A DNA stretch of 64,000 nucleotides from VXYL01 sp963666465 (GCA_963666465.1 OY762824.1:1860001-1924000); one strand, 5' to 3'. Shown: positions 37,843 to 46,288, counted from the first letter of the stretch. Numbers and translations are program-made. The notes: generated from the sequence alone by a model not told the origin.

Positions 37843-38951
37843 CAAGGGAAACGCTGGACAGGGAAACCGTTGAGGCGCATGTCGCGAGATTGCTAGACGA
37901 AACTCTCGGCCTAGACGAGGAAGTCGACCTGCCGCCCGCTCGCAGGCTTCTCGATACGAACCGCAAGACGATCCGCGAATTCGCCTCTCGCGGGATCGCT
38001 GTCGTCGGTGCTTGGCGTCGTCGTAACGAGACTGCCATCTCCGACCCGTGGCGTAGCGAAGATCCCCAGGCGGTGGCCCGCCACATGGAAAACCCTGGGC
38101 TGCTCGACTTCGATCTCGTCGGCGACCAACAGATTCCCGCGCTATGCAAGCGAGCCGGTTGCTGGCCAAAGGGAATGCCGCAAACTCTCGATGTCAAATC
38201 ACTAGGACTCGATGAGGTCACCATTGAAGCAGAAGGCAAACGTCGCCAGCAGGAACGAGAACGAAAAGTCGTTGAAGAGAGGAGCATTGACTTTGCCGGA
38301 GCTAGACTCGACCCTGCCGGTCCGTCGTTTGCGGCAGAGTTCCAGGAGTTGGCGGAACAGAACATCGCTGCCAACGAGGGTTGGTTCGAGCGAAGCCGAC
38401 GGCCGAGGTTGACCGAGTTTGGCCAGTTGGGCGGTGGCGACCGACAGGCGGGCGGCGGGACTGGCAGCAGAAAGGGACAGCGGCGGAAGCAGCCCCCAGA
38501 AGAACAACGCCAAGCCATGGGGCTTGCGAGCGAGTGGCTGGTGTTCCAGTATCTTCGTCGGCGTTACGGCGAAGCCTTTGACGAGACGTGTTGGATTTCC
38601 CGAAACCGCACGCGTTTTTTCGGCGGTGGCGAGGGCGACGACTCGGCAGGGTACGACTTCTGCGTCGAGACCCGACAGACGGCCTGGCTCTATGAGGTCA
38701 AGTCATCGTTGGCAGACTCAGGCGAGTTCGAGTTCACGCCAAACGAAATGCGCGTTGCCGCGAATCTACCGCCACGGGGACGCCGACAGTATCGGATTCT
38801 CTACGTCCCGTTCGTCTTCTCGCCAGACCGATGGATGGTGTTGGAATTGCCAAATCCCATGAGTGAAGATTCACGCAACCGGTTCAAGCAGGTTGGCCGG
38901 GGCTCCGTGCGCTTCCGATTCGAGACATTGGCTTTGCAGCGGCCTTCATAG
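37800..38951 (+). CDS. DUF3883 (NO VEIN C-terminal, nuclease-like) protein
   Basis: About 383 residues in the -1 frame relative to the preceding gene. The C-terminal 150 are a DUF3883 domain: LASEWLVFQYLRRRYGEAFD, AGYDFCVETRQTAWLYEVKS and EFEFTPNEMRVAANLPPRGR; the GYDF...YEVK spacing is that of a PD-(D/E)XK-like core. No ATG, GTG or TTG is suitably placed near the start of the meaningful sequence (KSLDFLEFDVSWILTRETL), so this is either the second half of one 1,790-residue gene broken near 37800 or a product of frameshifting. No canonical slippery heptamer is present at the junction (CCCGCAAATCGC). Confidence 0.65.
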   Translation, partial: KSLDFLEFDVSWILTRETLDRETVEAHVARLLDETLGLDEEVDLPPARRLLDTNRKTIREFASRGIAVVGAWRRRNETAISDPWRSEDPQAVARHMENPGLLDFDLVGDQQIPALCKRAGCWPKGMPQTLDVKSLGLDEVTIEAEGKRRQQERERKVVEERSIDFAGARLDPAGPSFAAEFQELAEQNIAANEGWFERSRRPRLTEFGQLGGGDRQAGGGTGSRKGQRRKQPPEEQRQAMGLASEWLVFQYLRRRYGEAFDETCWISRNRTRFFGGGEGDDSAGYDFCVETRQTAWLYEVKSSLADSGEFEFTPNEMRVAANLPPRGRRQYRILYVPFVFSPDRWMVLELPNPMSEDSRNRFKQVGRGSVRFRFETLALQRPS

Positions 38952-38989
38952 GCGTCCAGAGCCAGTCGCGGCATTGAATCGAGTCAACC

Positions 38990-39130
38990 GTGGCCGAGTT
39001 GGGCTGTCGTCCCAACGCCGACATGCTCCTGTTGGACATCGATCGACTCGTGCACCGCCAGACGATCTTCGAACTCAACGTCGAGAGCTTTCGTCGGCGA
39101 AAGATCGTGGCCACGGTACAATGTGCCTGA
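38990..39130 (+). CDS. Possible 46-residue small protein
   Basis: A GTG-initiated short frame (VAELGCRPNADMLLLDIDRL, then VHRQTIFELNVESFRRRKIV) in the 391-bp gap after the DUF3883 gene. It looks protein-like but has no clear ribosome site and matches nothing I know. The rest of the gap (39131-39342) shows no gene; the next start has GAAGG about 15 bases upstream. Confidence 0.3.
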   Translation: MAELGCRPNADMLLLDIDRLVHRQTIFELNVESFRRRKIVATVQCA

Positions 39131-39342
39131 GCGGCCATCACGTCGAAACCACGAGCAGCGAGTGGTGCGGCATTGCCGGCGCCCATGCCCAGTGGTCGAT
39201 CCGGTTCCCGCTTGAGGAAGAGCCATGCCGTTTGGAGCGGCGGTTTTGGCGTCATGGTTGTCAACCGGCCAGAGGAGTTCGTACTGCGAGACGGCGGGGC
39301 CGCTGTATTATCGGCTCGCAACGAAGGAAGTAGCTGAGCCAG

Positions 39343-40584
39343 ATGCCAGAAGGCGAAAAAGTCGCAGCGGTGATCACGATCCAAGGCATCGGAGCCACGA
39401 CCGGCGCCGAGGTCGAGGAGCTGAAGGAAGCGGTTTCGGTACGCTTGATGCACCGACAAGGGGCGCGCTTGCACTTCGGATCAATCGACTATGGGGCGAT
39501 CCTGCGATCCGAGGTCAGCCACGTGGGCGGGAGGACGCCCGATGCGCGTGACGCTTGGAGTTTCGGTGTCGGGCTCTACAGTCCCGCAGATCCGCGTGTC
39601 AGTCAGCACTTCGCAGCCAGTGCCTATGCGGCCATGCAGGTTTCGATTGCACAGCAGCTCCATGCCGCATACGTAGCTGGCGGTAGCGAGACACCCGTTG
39701 CCTTCGTGGCGCACGGTGACAGTGCCAAGGTGTTCTCCAATTACCTGTTGGATGCCCAGCGTTTCCGTAAGGGGGGCGCAGCGTCAGCGGGAATCTGGGC
39801 GGATCCGCGACGGTTCGCTAACCAGATTGCTGGCGCACAGAATCTGAGCGATGAAGAGATCGACTTTCTTGGTGGCCGTTCGGTTCGGTACTTCCTGACC
39901 ACTGGCTACAACATCTCAGTGCTGGAGGTGGCAGGAGCAGATACTGCCTTCACACTCGTCACCGCACCCAACACGGGGTTCGAGTGGCACAATTTCTACG
40001 ATGACGACCATCTCATCGGATGGCCAAGGGCTGGGTTGCCAGGCGTCGAGGGTGCGAGGATTCGTGACCACAGGGTGCGCGACGTTGCGCAGAAAATCCA
40101 AGGTGTCGGCGGTGCTAAGGTGGGCTCTCTCTGGACGCTCGACGAGTTCCTGGGGTATGTCTGCGGGCCGAAGGGCGACCTTTGGGAACCCGTAGGGCCC
40201 GGCGACGCGGGCCCGCCGAAGTTGGACGATGTGGTAGGGTTGCAAGGAAGCCTGACCAAATCGCCTGCGATGGAGTACGATCGAGTTCAACTCTTGGCGC
40301 GCATCAAGGTTTTGTTCGGCGCCAGCAATCCCACCCGATCCGGCGACGGTCCGGTGCCGGCCTTTCTCGTTCTCCCTGAAGGGGATTTGCCTTCCTTCAG
40401 CATCGATCTGACACCCTACGAAGGTGAGGTTACGCCCCCGGACGAAGCGATGGCCCGTTGGCTCGACACACCCAACCAGAGGTTCGGCGGCGGTCGCCCG
40501 AGGGAGTTCCTTGAGGGAGACGGGGACGGGCGCGCGTTTCTGTCAGGGGTTCTAGATACGATCGAAGACGGCGCGTTTACGTGA
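39343..40584 (+). CDS. Alpha/beta-hydrolase-like protein of unknown function
   Basis: 413 residues. The outline resembles bacterial lipase-like alpha/beta hydrolases: VAAVITIQGIG at the start, FVAHGDSAKVFSNYLLDAQ (about 118-136) where these enzymes have GHSLG and SNYIWD, RYFLTTGYNISVLE where they have a LVTFGSPI strand, and FEWHNFYDDDHLIGWPRAGL, typical of the region after the catalytic Asp. The nucleophile elbow reads HGDSA rather than GxSxG, so catalysis is uncertain. It overlaps the RES gene by four bases (GTGA), so it could be the RES partner. No signal peptide or membrane segment is seen. Confidence 0.5.
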   Translation: MPEGEKVAAVITIQGIGATTGAEVEELKEAVSVRLMHRQGARLHFGSIDYGAILRSEVSHVGGRTPDARDAWSFGVGLYSPADPRVSQHFAASAYAAMQVSIAQQLHAAYVAGGSETPVAFVAHGDSAKVFSNYLLDAQRFRKGGAASAGIWADPRRFANQIAGAQNLSDEEIDFLGGRSVRYFLTTGYNISVLEVAGADTAFTLVTAPNTGFEWHNFYDDDHLIGWPRAGLPGVEGARIRDHRVRDVAQKIQGVGGAKVGSLWTLDEFLGYVCGPKGDLWEPVGPGDAGPPKLDDVVGLQGSLTKSPAMEYDRVQLLARIKVLFGASNPTRSGDGPVPAFLVLPEGDLPSFSIDLTPYEGEVTPPDEAMARWLDTPNQRFGGGRPREFLEGDGDGRAFLSGVLDTIEDGAFT

Positions 40585-41153
40585 CGCCGACATCGTTGCC
40601 GGTGCGGGACTGGTTCCGCGCCGCACCGGCGTCGATTGCCCGCCCGGACCATGTACCTCGGACAAAAGCGGTGAACCGCTTCAACGACGGCTCCGGCGCC
40701 TACGCAGTGTTCTATTGCGCCGCCGATGCTGTCACGGCCCTCTTGGAGGCGCGGGCACTACTCGGACATCCCCACTCGAGCGCGGTTGGAGTTACGCACG
40801 GCACATGGCGGGTCTTCCGCTACCGGATTGACCTGGGGCGTGCACCGGTGGTCGACCTAGGCAGTCCGGGCGAGCGCTCCGCAGCGGGCACCAACACCCA
40901 GGAACTGACCGGCGATTGGGAGGGGCGTCGGAACTCGCGTGGGGACAGACGTGGAATTGGGCATGTGCGGCACAAGACTGCCCAAGCGCCAACGCAACGA
41001 CTAGCCAGTGCGCTCTTCAATCGGTCGCCGAGTGTAGTTGGTCTGGTTGCGCCGAGCGCACGGCTGCCGAAGTTGGCCAATTTGGCCCTGTTTGTGTCGC
41101 GCATTCCGCAAGGTTCCGTCGTGTTTAGCGGGCAAAGGGACATCGTCCTCTGA
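40581..41153 (+). CDS. RES-domain protein (NAD-degrading toxin family)
   Basis: 190 residues with RES-family features: VNRFNDGSGAYAVFYCAADA, VTALLEARALLG, a TQELTGDWEG segment, then APTQRLASALF and ANLALFVSRIPQGSVVFSG. RES toxins cleave or phosphorolyse NAD+ and are normally neutralised by an Xre-type MbcA/ParS antitoxin encoded next to them. No Xre-like protein is visible here; the overlapping upstream gene is hydrolase-like. The GTG start lies in the stop of that gene. Confidence 0.75.
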   Translation: MTPTSLPVRDWFRAAPASIARPDHVPRTKAVNRFNDGSGAYAVFYCAADAVTALLEARALLGHPHSSAVGVTHGTWRVFRYRIDLGRAPVVDLGSPGERSAAGTNTQELTGDWEGRRNSRGDRRGIGHVRHKTAQAPTQRLASALFNRSPSVVGLVAPSARLPKLANLALFVSRIPQGSVVFSGQRDIVL

Positions 41154-41191
41154 ACTGGTCTGGGCTTCGACGGCTTACTCAGCTTGCCTAG

Positions 41192-41243
41192 CAGCCTGTC
41201 GGACTTCGGACGGCGCAAAGCCGGGCGAATGCCGACGGGGTGA
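41192..41243. mobile_element. 52-bp miniature element with IS1182-like ends
   Basis: CAGCCTGTCGGACTTCGG at the left matches the IS1182 terminal repeat of this genome; CCGACGGGGTGA lies at the right. CTAG flanks it on both sides (41188-41191; 41244-41247). A near-identical copy follows the IS1380 at 46159-46211, where the arms CCTGTCGG/CCGACAGG pair perfectly. Confidence 0.6.
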
Positions 41244-41247
41244 CTAG

Positions 41248-41357
41248 CCCGTATTTCTCACCAGCCCTCGGGGCGAGGGGCGACGGGGTGCCGCTTTGGC
41301 TGGGCGCACGGAGCCGAAAGACGGCGAAGGCATAGCTGTGCACTATGTCGAGCCGGC
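41248..41357. mobile_element. MITE-B remnant, cut off by carboxylase copy B
   Basis: Starts at CTAG with CCCGTATTTCTCA and follows the interior of MITE-B copy 2 (for example GAAGGCATAGCTGTGCACTA against GAAGGCATGGCTGCGCACCA), then switches abruptly to the carboxylase repeat at 41359. It marks the 5' breakpoint of the duplicated gene. Confidence 0.6.
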
Positions 41358-42859
41358 AGGAGCAGATGGGCGGCGAGGCCGGCATCGCCGAGCAGCGACG
41401 CCGCGGCAAGCGCACTGTGCGCGAGCGCGTCGAGATGATTGCAGACCCCGGCACCTTTGCCGAAATCGGGGGCCTCGCCGGCGCCGCCTCCTACGAAGGC
41501 AACGAACTCGTCAATGTCCGACCCTCCAACATGGTGATCGGAACCGCCCGCCTCGATGGCCGCCCGACGGTGGTCACCGCCGGCGACTTCACCGTGCGCG
41601 GCGGCTCCGCCGACGGTTCCATCGGCAACAAGGGCGGCCACGCGCAGAAGATGGCGCTCGACTGGCGGCTGCCGTTCATCCGCCTGCTCGACGCCACCGG
41701 CGGCAGCGTCAAGACCTTCGAGCAAATCGGCCGCACCTACATTCCCACCAATCCGGTAACCCCCGGCGTGCAAGACCTCCTCTGCCAGGTGCCTGTCGCC
41801 GCCGCCGTGCTCGGTTCCGTGGCCGGCCTGCCCGCCGTGGACGCCTGCCTCGCCCACTTCAACGTCATGGTCAAGGGCATCAGCCAGATCTTCCCCGGCG
41901 GCCCGCCTGTCGTGAAGGCGGCACTCGGCATCGACATCAGCAAGGAAGACCTCGGCGACGAACGGAGCCAAGTGTTCGAGAGCGGCGTGGTGGACAACCT
42001 CGCGAACAGCGAGGAAGAAGCCTTCGACATGATCCGCCAGTTCCTCTCCTACCTGCCAGCCAACGTCTGGCAGATGCCGCCCCGGGGCGACGCCGGCGAC
42101 GACCCGGAGCGCCGCGACGAATCCCTCCTGTCTGCCATCCCGCGCGAAAAGCGCCGTCTCTACGATCCGCGCAAGATCCTGAACGCCGTGCTCGACCAAG
42201 ACTCCTTCTTCGAGATCACGCCCCACTACGGCCGCTCCCGCATCGTCGGCCTAGGGCGCCTGCACGGCTATCCCGTCGGCGTGATGATCAACAACCCCAA
42301 GCGCCTCGGCGGCTCCATGGACGTCTCGGCCGGAGTCAAGGTGATTCGCTTCCTGCAGCTTTGCGACACCTTCCACCTGCCGATGGTGTACCTCGCCGAC
42401 GAGCCGGGCTTCATGGTCGGACCGGAAATGCAGCGTCAGGGCATCGTCCGCGCCGGCGCGAAGATGCTCTGCGCCACGCTGCGCACGCGGATGCCGTGGA
42501 TCTCCGTCATCATCCGCCAGCTTTACGGCGTTGCCGGCCAGTGCCACGACCGCCCGAGCGGCATGTTCAAGCGCGTCGCCTGGCCCTCCGGCCACTGGGG
42601 CTCCATGCACATCGCCGGCGGCGTCTCCGCCGCCTACCGCCGCATCATCGCCGAATCCGAAGACCCCGAAGCCAAGCGCCTCGAAATCGAAGACAAACTC
42701 GAAGCCCTGGCCTCCCCCTTCCGCACCGCCGAAGCATTCAACATCGAGGAGATCATCGACCCACGGGAAACCCGGCCCATGCTGTGCGAGTTCGTGGAGA
42801 TGGCGCAGGACGTGCTGCAGACCCAACTCGGCCCCAGCCCAACACCGTACATGCCCTAG
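41345..42859 (+). CDS. Acyl-CoA carboxylase carboxyltransferase subunit, copy B (altered 5' end)
   Basis: 504 residues, with the same chain as copy A from GlnMetGlyGly onward, but the first 18 residues (MVWQPEVEELARRRAFAE) are replaced by MSSRQE encoded by the MITE-B remnant. No ribosome site comparable to that of copy A is seen, so expression is doubtful. The last 12 codons give the same residues as copy A but differ at most third positions, and the stop TAG is part of the CTAG that borders the IS1182. It may be a non-expressed donor or relic. Confidence 0.75.
   Translation: MSSRQEQMGGEAGIAEQRRRGKRTVRERVEMIADPGTFAEIGGLAGAASYEGNELVNVRPSNMVIGTARLDGRPTVVTAGDFTVRGGSADGSIGNKGGHAQKMALDWRLPFIRLLDATGGSVKTFEQIGRTYIPTNPVTPGVQDLLCQVPVAAAVLGSVAGLPAVDACLAHFNVMVKGISQIFPGGPPVVKAALGIDISKEDLGDERSQVFESGVVDNLANSEEEAFDMIRQFLSYLPANVWQMPPRGDAGDDPERRDESLLSAIPREKRRLYDPRKILNAVLDQDSFFEITPHYGRSRIVGLGRLHGYPVGVMINNPKRLGGSMDVSAGVKVIRFLQLCDTFHLPMVYLADEPGFMVGPEMQRQGIVRAGAKMLCATLRTRMPWISVIIRQLYGVAGQCHDRPSGMFKRVAWPSGHWGSMHIAGGVSAAYRRIIAESEDPEAKRLEIEDKLEALASPFRTAEAFNIEEIIDPRETRPMLCEFVEMAQDVLQTQLGPSPTPYMP
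41359..42822 (+). repeat. Right copy of the 1,464-bp direct repeat
   Basis: Colinear with 32086-33549 at a constant offset of 9,273 bp and no indels. Homology stops sharply at GCTGCAGAC on the right and at GGAGCAGATG on the left. Confidence 0.9.
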
Positions 42860-44459
42860 CAGCCTGTCGGATTTGGCGATCCAGGTAAAATTGGGTTGTT
42901 GTTGTTGATGGACGCCTGACCGATGTCCTCGAAGTTTCGCCCAGTGGATCGTGACACGCCCTGCCTTCTGCCGCCGTCGGTGCAGGACTGGTTGCCGGAC
43001 GATCATCTGGCGCGGTTTGTGGTGGACGTTGTGGATCGGCTGGACCTGAGCGCGCTGGAGCGTCAATGCGGTGGCGGCGGGAAGGATCCGCATCATCCGG
43101 CGCTGTTGCTGGGTCTGCTGTTCCACGGCTGCGCGACGGGGGTCTTTTCGAGCCGCAGGCTGGAGCGGGCGACCTGCGATTCGGTGGCGTTTCGGCACAT
43201 TGCGGCGAACTCGCATCCGGACCACGACACGACTGCGAGTTTCCGCAGGCGTTTTCTCGAGGACCTGCAGGGGCTGTTCGTTCGGATTCTGTTGATCGCG
43301 CAAGAGGCGGGCTTGCTGAAGCTGGGCAACGCGAGCCTGGACGGGACAAAGGTTCAGGCGAACGCGAGCCGGCACAGGGCGCTCGGCTGGGGGCATGCGA
43401 AGCGCCTCGAGGAGCAGTTGCGCGGCGAGGTGTCGGCGCTGCTGGAGCAGGCGGCGCAGGCAGAGGATTCGGAGCCTGAACTGGATGTTCCGGAGGAGTT
43501 GAAGCGCCGCGCGGAGCGGCTGGCGGTGATCGAGGCGGCGCAGGCGGAGATCGAACGGCGGGCGCAGGAACGCCACGCGGCGGAACAGGCGGACCGCGAG
43601 GAGAGGCTCGAGGCGCGGCGCGAGAAGGAGAAGGAGACGGGGCGCAAGCCCCGTGGTCGTCCACCCCAGGCGCCACAGGCGGGACCGAGGGATGCGGATC
43701 AGGTGAACCTGACGGACCCGGAGTCGCGCATCATGCCGACTTCGAACGGTTTCGAGCAGGCCTGCAACGCGCAGTCGGGCGTGGACATCGAAAGCCACCT
43801 GGCGGTGACGGCCGATGTGGTCGATCGCTGCAACGACAGGCGCGAGGTGTCGCCGACGCTCGAGGCGCTGGATGCGTTGCCGGCGGCGCTGGGGCAGCCG
43901 GTGGGGCTGTTGGCCGACACGGGGCACTTCAGCCGGGCCAACGTGGCGCATTGCGAGGCGGCGGGCCTCACACCGCACATCGCCACGGGGCGCAAGGCGC
44001 ACAACGTGCCGCTGGCGGAGCGGCGCGCATCGCCGCCGCCCTGTCCGGAGGACGCGGATCCGGCAACGCGCATGGCACATCGGCTGCAGACCCCGGAGGG
44101 CCGGGCGTTGCATGCGCGGCGCAAGTCGACGGTGGAGACCGTCTTCGGGATCGTCAAGGAGGCGATGGGCTTCCGGCGCTTCCATCTGCGCGGACTGGAG
44201 GCGGTTCGCGGCGAATGGACGCTGACCTGCCTGGCGTGGAACCTGAAGCGAATGCACGCCTTGAGCTGAGCGGGGGCAACCCTCGTCTTTTCCTCGAGAA
44301 TCGGACCTTCGCGGCGCTTCCACGCCGATCTGGCATGCATGGGCGGTGCAACGCCGGTCAGGTGGCCGACACCGAAATACACGCCAACCCCGTCCACTGG
44401 CACGAGATCCAGTTCACGGTCGCCTTTCGGCCACCTCAAATCCTAAAACCGACAAACTC
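42860..44459 (+). mobile_element. IS1182-family element, copy 1
   Basis: 1,600 bp between CTAG sites (42856-42859 and 44460-44463). The imperfect inverted repeats are CAGCCTGTCGGATTTGG and, at the right, GAGTTTGTCGGTTTTAGG (complement). It contains one intact transposase gene. After the gene, 44270-44459 holds only the IS right end. Confidence 0.85.
42923..44269 (+). CDS. IS1182-family transposase
   Basis: 448 residues, intact. The N-terminal DUF772-type domain (DRDTPCLLPPSVQDWLPDDH, SNSHPDHDTTASFRRRF-like) is followed by a charged coiled insert (about 150-245) and a DDE domain with ASLDGTKVQANASRH, LADTGHFSRAN and RRKSTVETVFGIVKEAMGFR. The C-terminus LTCLAWNLKRMHAL is typical. It differs strongly from the second IS1182 at 50578, so the two are separate lineages. 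Confidence 0.93.
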   Translation: MSSKFRPVDRDTPCLLPPSVQDWLPDDHLARFVVDVVDRLDLSALERQCGGGGKDPHHPALLLGLLFHGCATGVFSSRRLERATCDSVAFRHIAANSHPDHDTTASFRRRFLEDLQGLFVRILLIAQEAGLLKLGNASLDGTKVQANASRHRALGWGHAKRLEEQLRGEVSALLEQAAQAEDSEPELDVPEELKRRAERLAVIEAAQAEIERRAQERHAAEQADREERLEARREKEKETGRKPRGRPPQAPQAGPRDADQVNLTDPESRIMPTSNGFEQACNAQSGVDIESHLAVTADVVDRCNDRREVSPTLEALDALPAALGQPVGLLADTGHFSRANVAHCEAAGLTPHIATGRKAHNVPLAERRASPPPCPEDADPATRMAHRLQTPEGRALHARRKSTVETVFGIVKEAMGFRRFHLRGLEAVRGEWTLTCLAWNLKRMHALS

Positions 44460-44463
44460 CTAG

Positions 44464-46154
44464 CCCGGACTATTCACGAAGGTTGGCAGTGGAGGTTCAA
44501 AACGCGGTCGCAGGGAGGGACATTCGTCGGAAGTGCGGTGCCTGGGAGCCAATCGGGGTGTTTTCCTGCTGGCCGATCGGCATTTTCGGCGCTCCTCGCC
44601 GGCATGGCCGGATTCGGGGCGAGCGCCGCCGCGGATCGGCGGATCCGTGGGCGAACCGGCGAAGCGGTCGGGTCGGGTCAGGTCGCGACCGCGCCGACCG
44701 AGCGCGCGATGCGGCGCCAGTCGTCGGCGAACGGGGCGCCCAGCGGCAGGTGGACGACGATGCGCCGAACCGACGTCTCGATCCAGGCGCCGAGCTTCGG
44801 CAGGCGCAGCCGCAAGGTGCCGACCTGGGCGCGCGCACAGCCCGTCCGCCGAGCCTTCAGGCGAAGTTCCTGCATCGGCACGCAGGCGGCCGCCGTCATC
44901 AGGACGCGGAACTGGCTGGCCAGGAAGCGCGTGCAGCTGGTGCGGTCGATCTCCAGGCCCTGCTCGAGTTCCTTCAACCGGTTCCCGGCATCGCCCCGGG
45001 CGCAGTGCACCGTTTCGTAGACGTGCTGCGGGGTCGTCTTGAGGTTGGTGACCACGAAGCGCGGGTTGTCCTTCGATGGCCGGCCGAAATGGGAGGTCAC
45101 CTCGGCCTTGACGACGATCCGGCGCTCACGGGGCCAGCTCCTGGCCCGGCAGGCGAACTCGCCATGGCGGCGAGCCGACGTGTGCCCGGCCTCGAAGTCG
45201 GATCGCACCTTCTCCATCAGCGGTTCGGCAAGGCGACCCAGCGCCGGGTTCTTCGCCATGCCCACCACGCACTCCAGTCGCTCCGCCTCGAAAAACGCGA
45301 ACAGCTCCGGGCCGGAATGCCCCCCGTCCAGGCGGATCCGCAGCCGCGCCTGGGGAAACGCCCGCCGCAACCGGGGCAGCAGGCGCTTCAACACACCGAT
45401 GCAGCCGTGCCTGGCGGCCGCCTTGCCGGAGCGCAGGACGCAGCAGAACAGGCACTGCTCCACCTCGTCGTCGAAGGTCAGGAAACCGCCCAGCGGCAGA
45501 TGGCAGGACGTGTCGTGGAAGCCGTCGAAGAACGTCAGCTGCTGGCCGCCATGGGTCGGATCGACCGTCGGGTCCAGATCGACCGTGATCCGCCGAACCC
45601 GCCTCCTGCGCCGTCTGTGGCGGGCAGTCACCGTCTCCGCCAACGCCTCGGAAAGGCGCATCAGGTCCCCCCGCCGCACCGCGTTCTCGAACCGCGACAG
45701 CGTCGGCTGCGACGCCAGCGACTCGCCGGCGACCGGATCCCGTCCCGTCGGCAGCTTCATCGCCGGATCGCGCGCCAGCCGGGCGGCGTCGTTGCCGTCG
45801 GCGCAGCCGCAGGCGATGCCGAACAGGCGCTGCCGAAACAGCTCCCGAAGGGAATGGGCGACCTTCGACGGGTCGCGGTCGTCCGACAGGCACCCCGCCA
45901 GCGTCTCGCTCAACCGAAGCCGCTCGTCGCAGGCCTCGAGCAGAATCGCGCCCCCGTCCGAACTGGCATGTTCCTGGTCGAACTGGACCGTCACCCCCTT
46001 CTTCGACAGGCCCTCGAACAACACACGCCGTTTGGTGGCATGGTCACCCATGCAAAAGCCCTTCCCTGCGTCAACCGGTTGTCTGGCAACGCCATTTTCG
46101 CAGAGCCAAGGGCTTTTGTCTCATCCGCTCATGAACAATCATGAATAATCCGGG
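44464..46154 (-). mobile_element. IS1380-family element
   Basis: 1,691 bp flanked by CTAG (44460-44463 and 46155-46158), consistent with the 4-bp duplication of this family. The inverted repeats are CCCGGACTATTCACGA and CCCGGATTATTCATGA. The left CTAG is shared with the end of IS1182 copy 1, so the two elements abut exactly. Confidence 0.87.
44678..46051 (-). CDS. IS1380-family transposase
   Basis: 457 residues, intact. Family motifs: FDQEHASSDGGAILLEACDE, RITVDLDPTVDPTHGGQQLT (catalytic Asp), FFDGFHDTSCHLPLGGFLTF, IRLDGGHSGPELFAFFEAER and RFVVTNLKTTPQHVYETVHC. It probably also acts on the MITE-B elements, which share its termini. Confidence 0.94.
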   Translation of the reverse strand: MGDHATKRRVLFEGLSKKGVTVQFDQEHASSDGGAILLEACDERLRLSETLAGCLSDDRDPSKVAHSLRELFRQRLFGIACGCADGNDAARLARDPAMKLPTGRDPVAGESLASQPTLSRFENAVRRGDLMRLSEALAETVTARHRRRRRRVRRITVDLDPTVDPTHGGQQLTFFDGFHDTSCHLPLGGFLTFDDEVEQCLFCCVLRSGKAAARHGCIGVLKRLLPRLRRAFPQARLRIRLDGGHSGPELFAFFEAERLECVVGMAKNPALGRLAEPLMEKVRSDFEAGHTSARRHGEFACRARSWPRERRIVVKAEVTSHFGRPSKDNPRFVVTNLKTTPQHVYETVHCARGDAGNRLKELEQGLEIDRTSCTRFLASQFRVLMTAAACVPMQELRLKARRTGCARAQVGTLRLRLPKLGAWIETSVRRIVVHLPLGAPFADDWRRIARSVGAVAT

Positions 46155-46158
46155 CTAG

Positions 46159-46211
46159 CAGCCTGTCGGACTTCGGACGGCGCAAGCTGGCCGAATGCCG
46201 ACAGGGTGACA
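46159..46211. mobile_element. Second copy of the 52-bp miniature element
   Basis: CAGCCTGTCGGACTTCGGAC to CCGACAGGGTGACAGG, directly after the CTAG at the end of the IS1380. The arms CCTGTCGG and CCGACAGG are complementary. Between it and MITE-B copy 2 lies a short tandem GTGGCGCTA array (46260-46288), with CTAG in each unit. Confidence 0.6.
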
Positions 46212-46288
46212 GGACGGCTTGGGCTGGGGCAGGAAGCGTTGCCGAAAGGCAACGGTTCTTGTGGCGCTAGTGGCGCTAGTGGCGCTAG

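Noticed and set aside
39131..39342. Regulatory gene in the gap before the hydrolase-like gene
   Set aside because: Frames in both directions are short, lack ribosome sites and show no HTH or antitoxin-like sequence.
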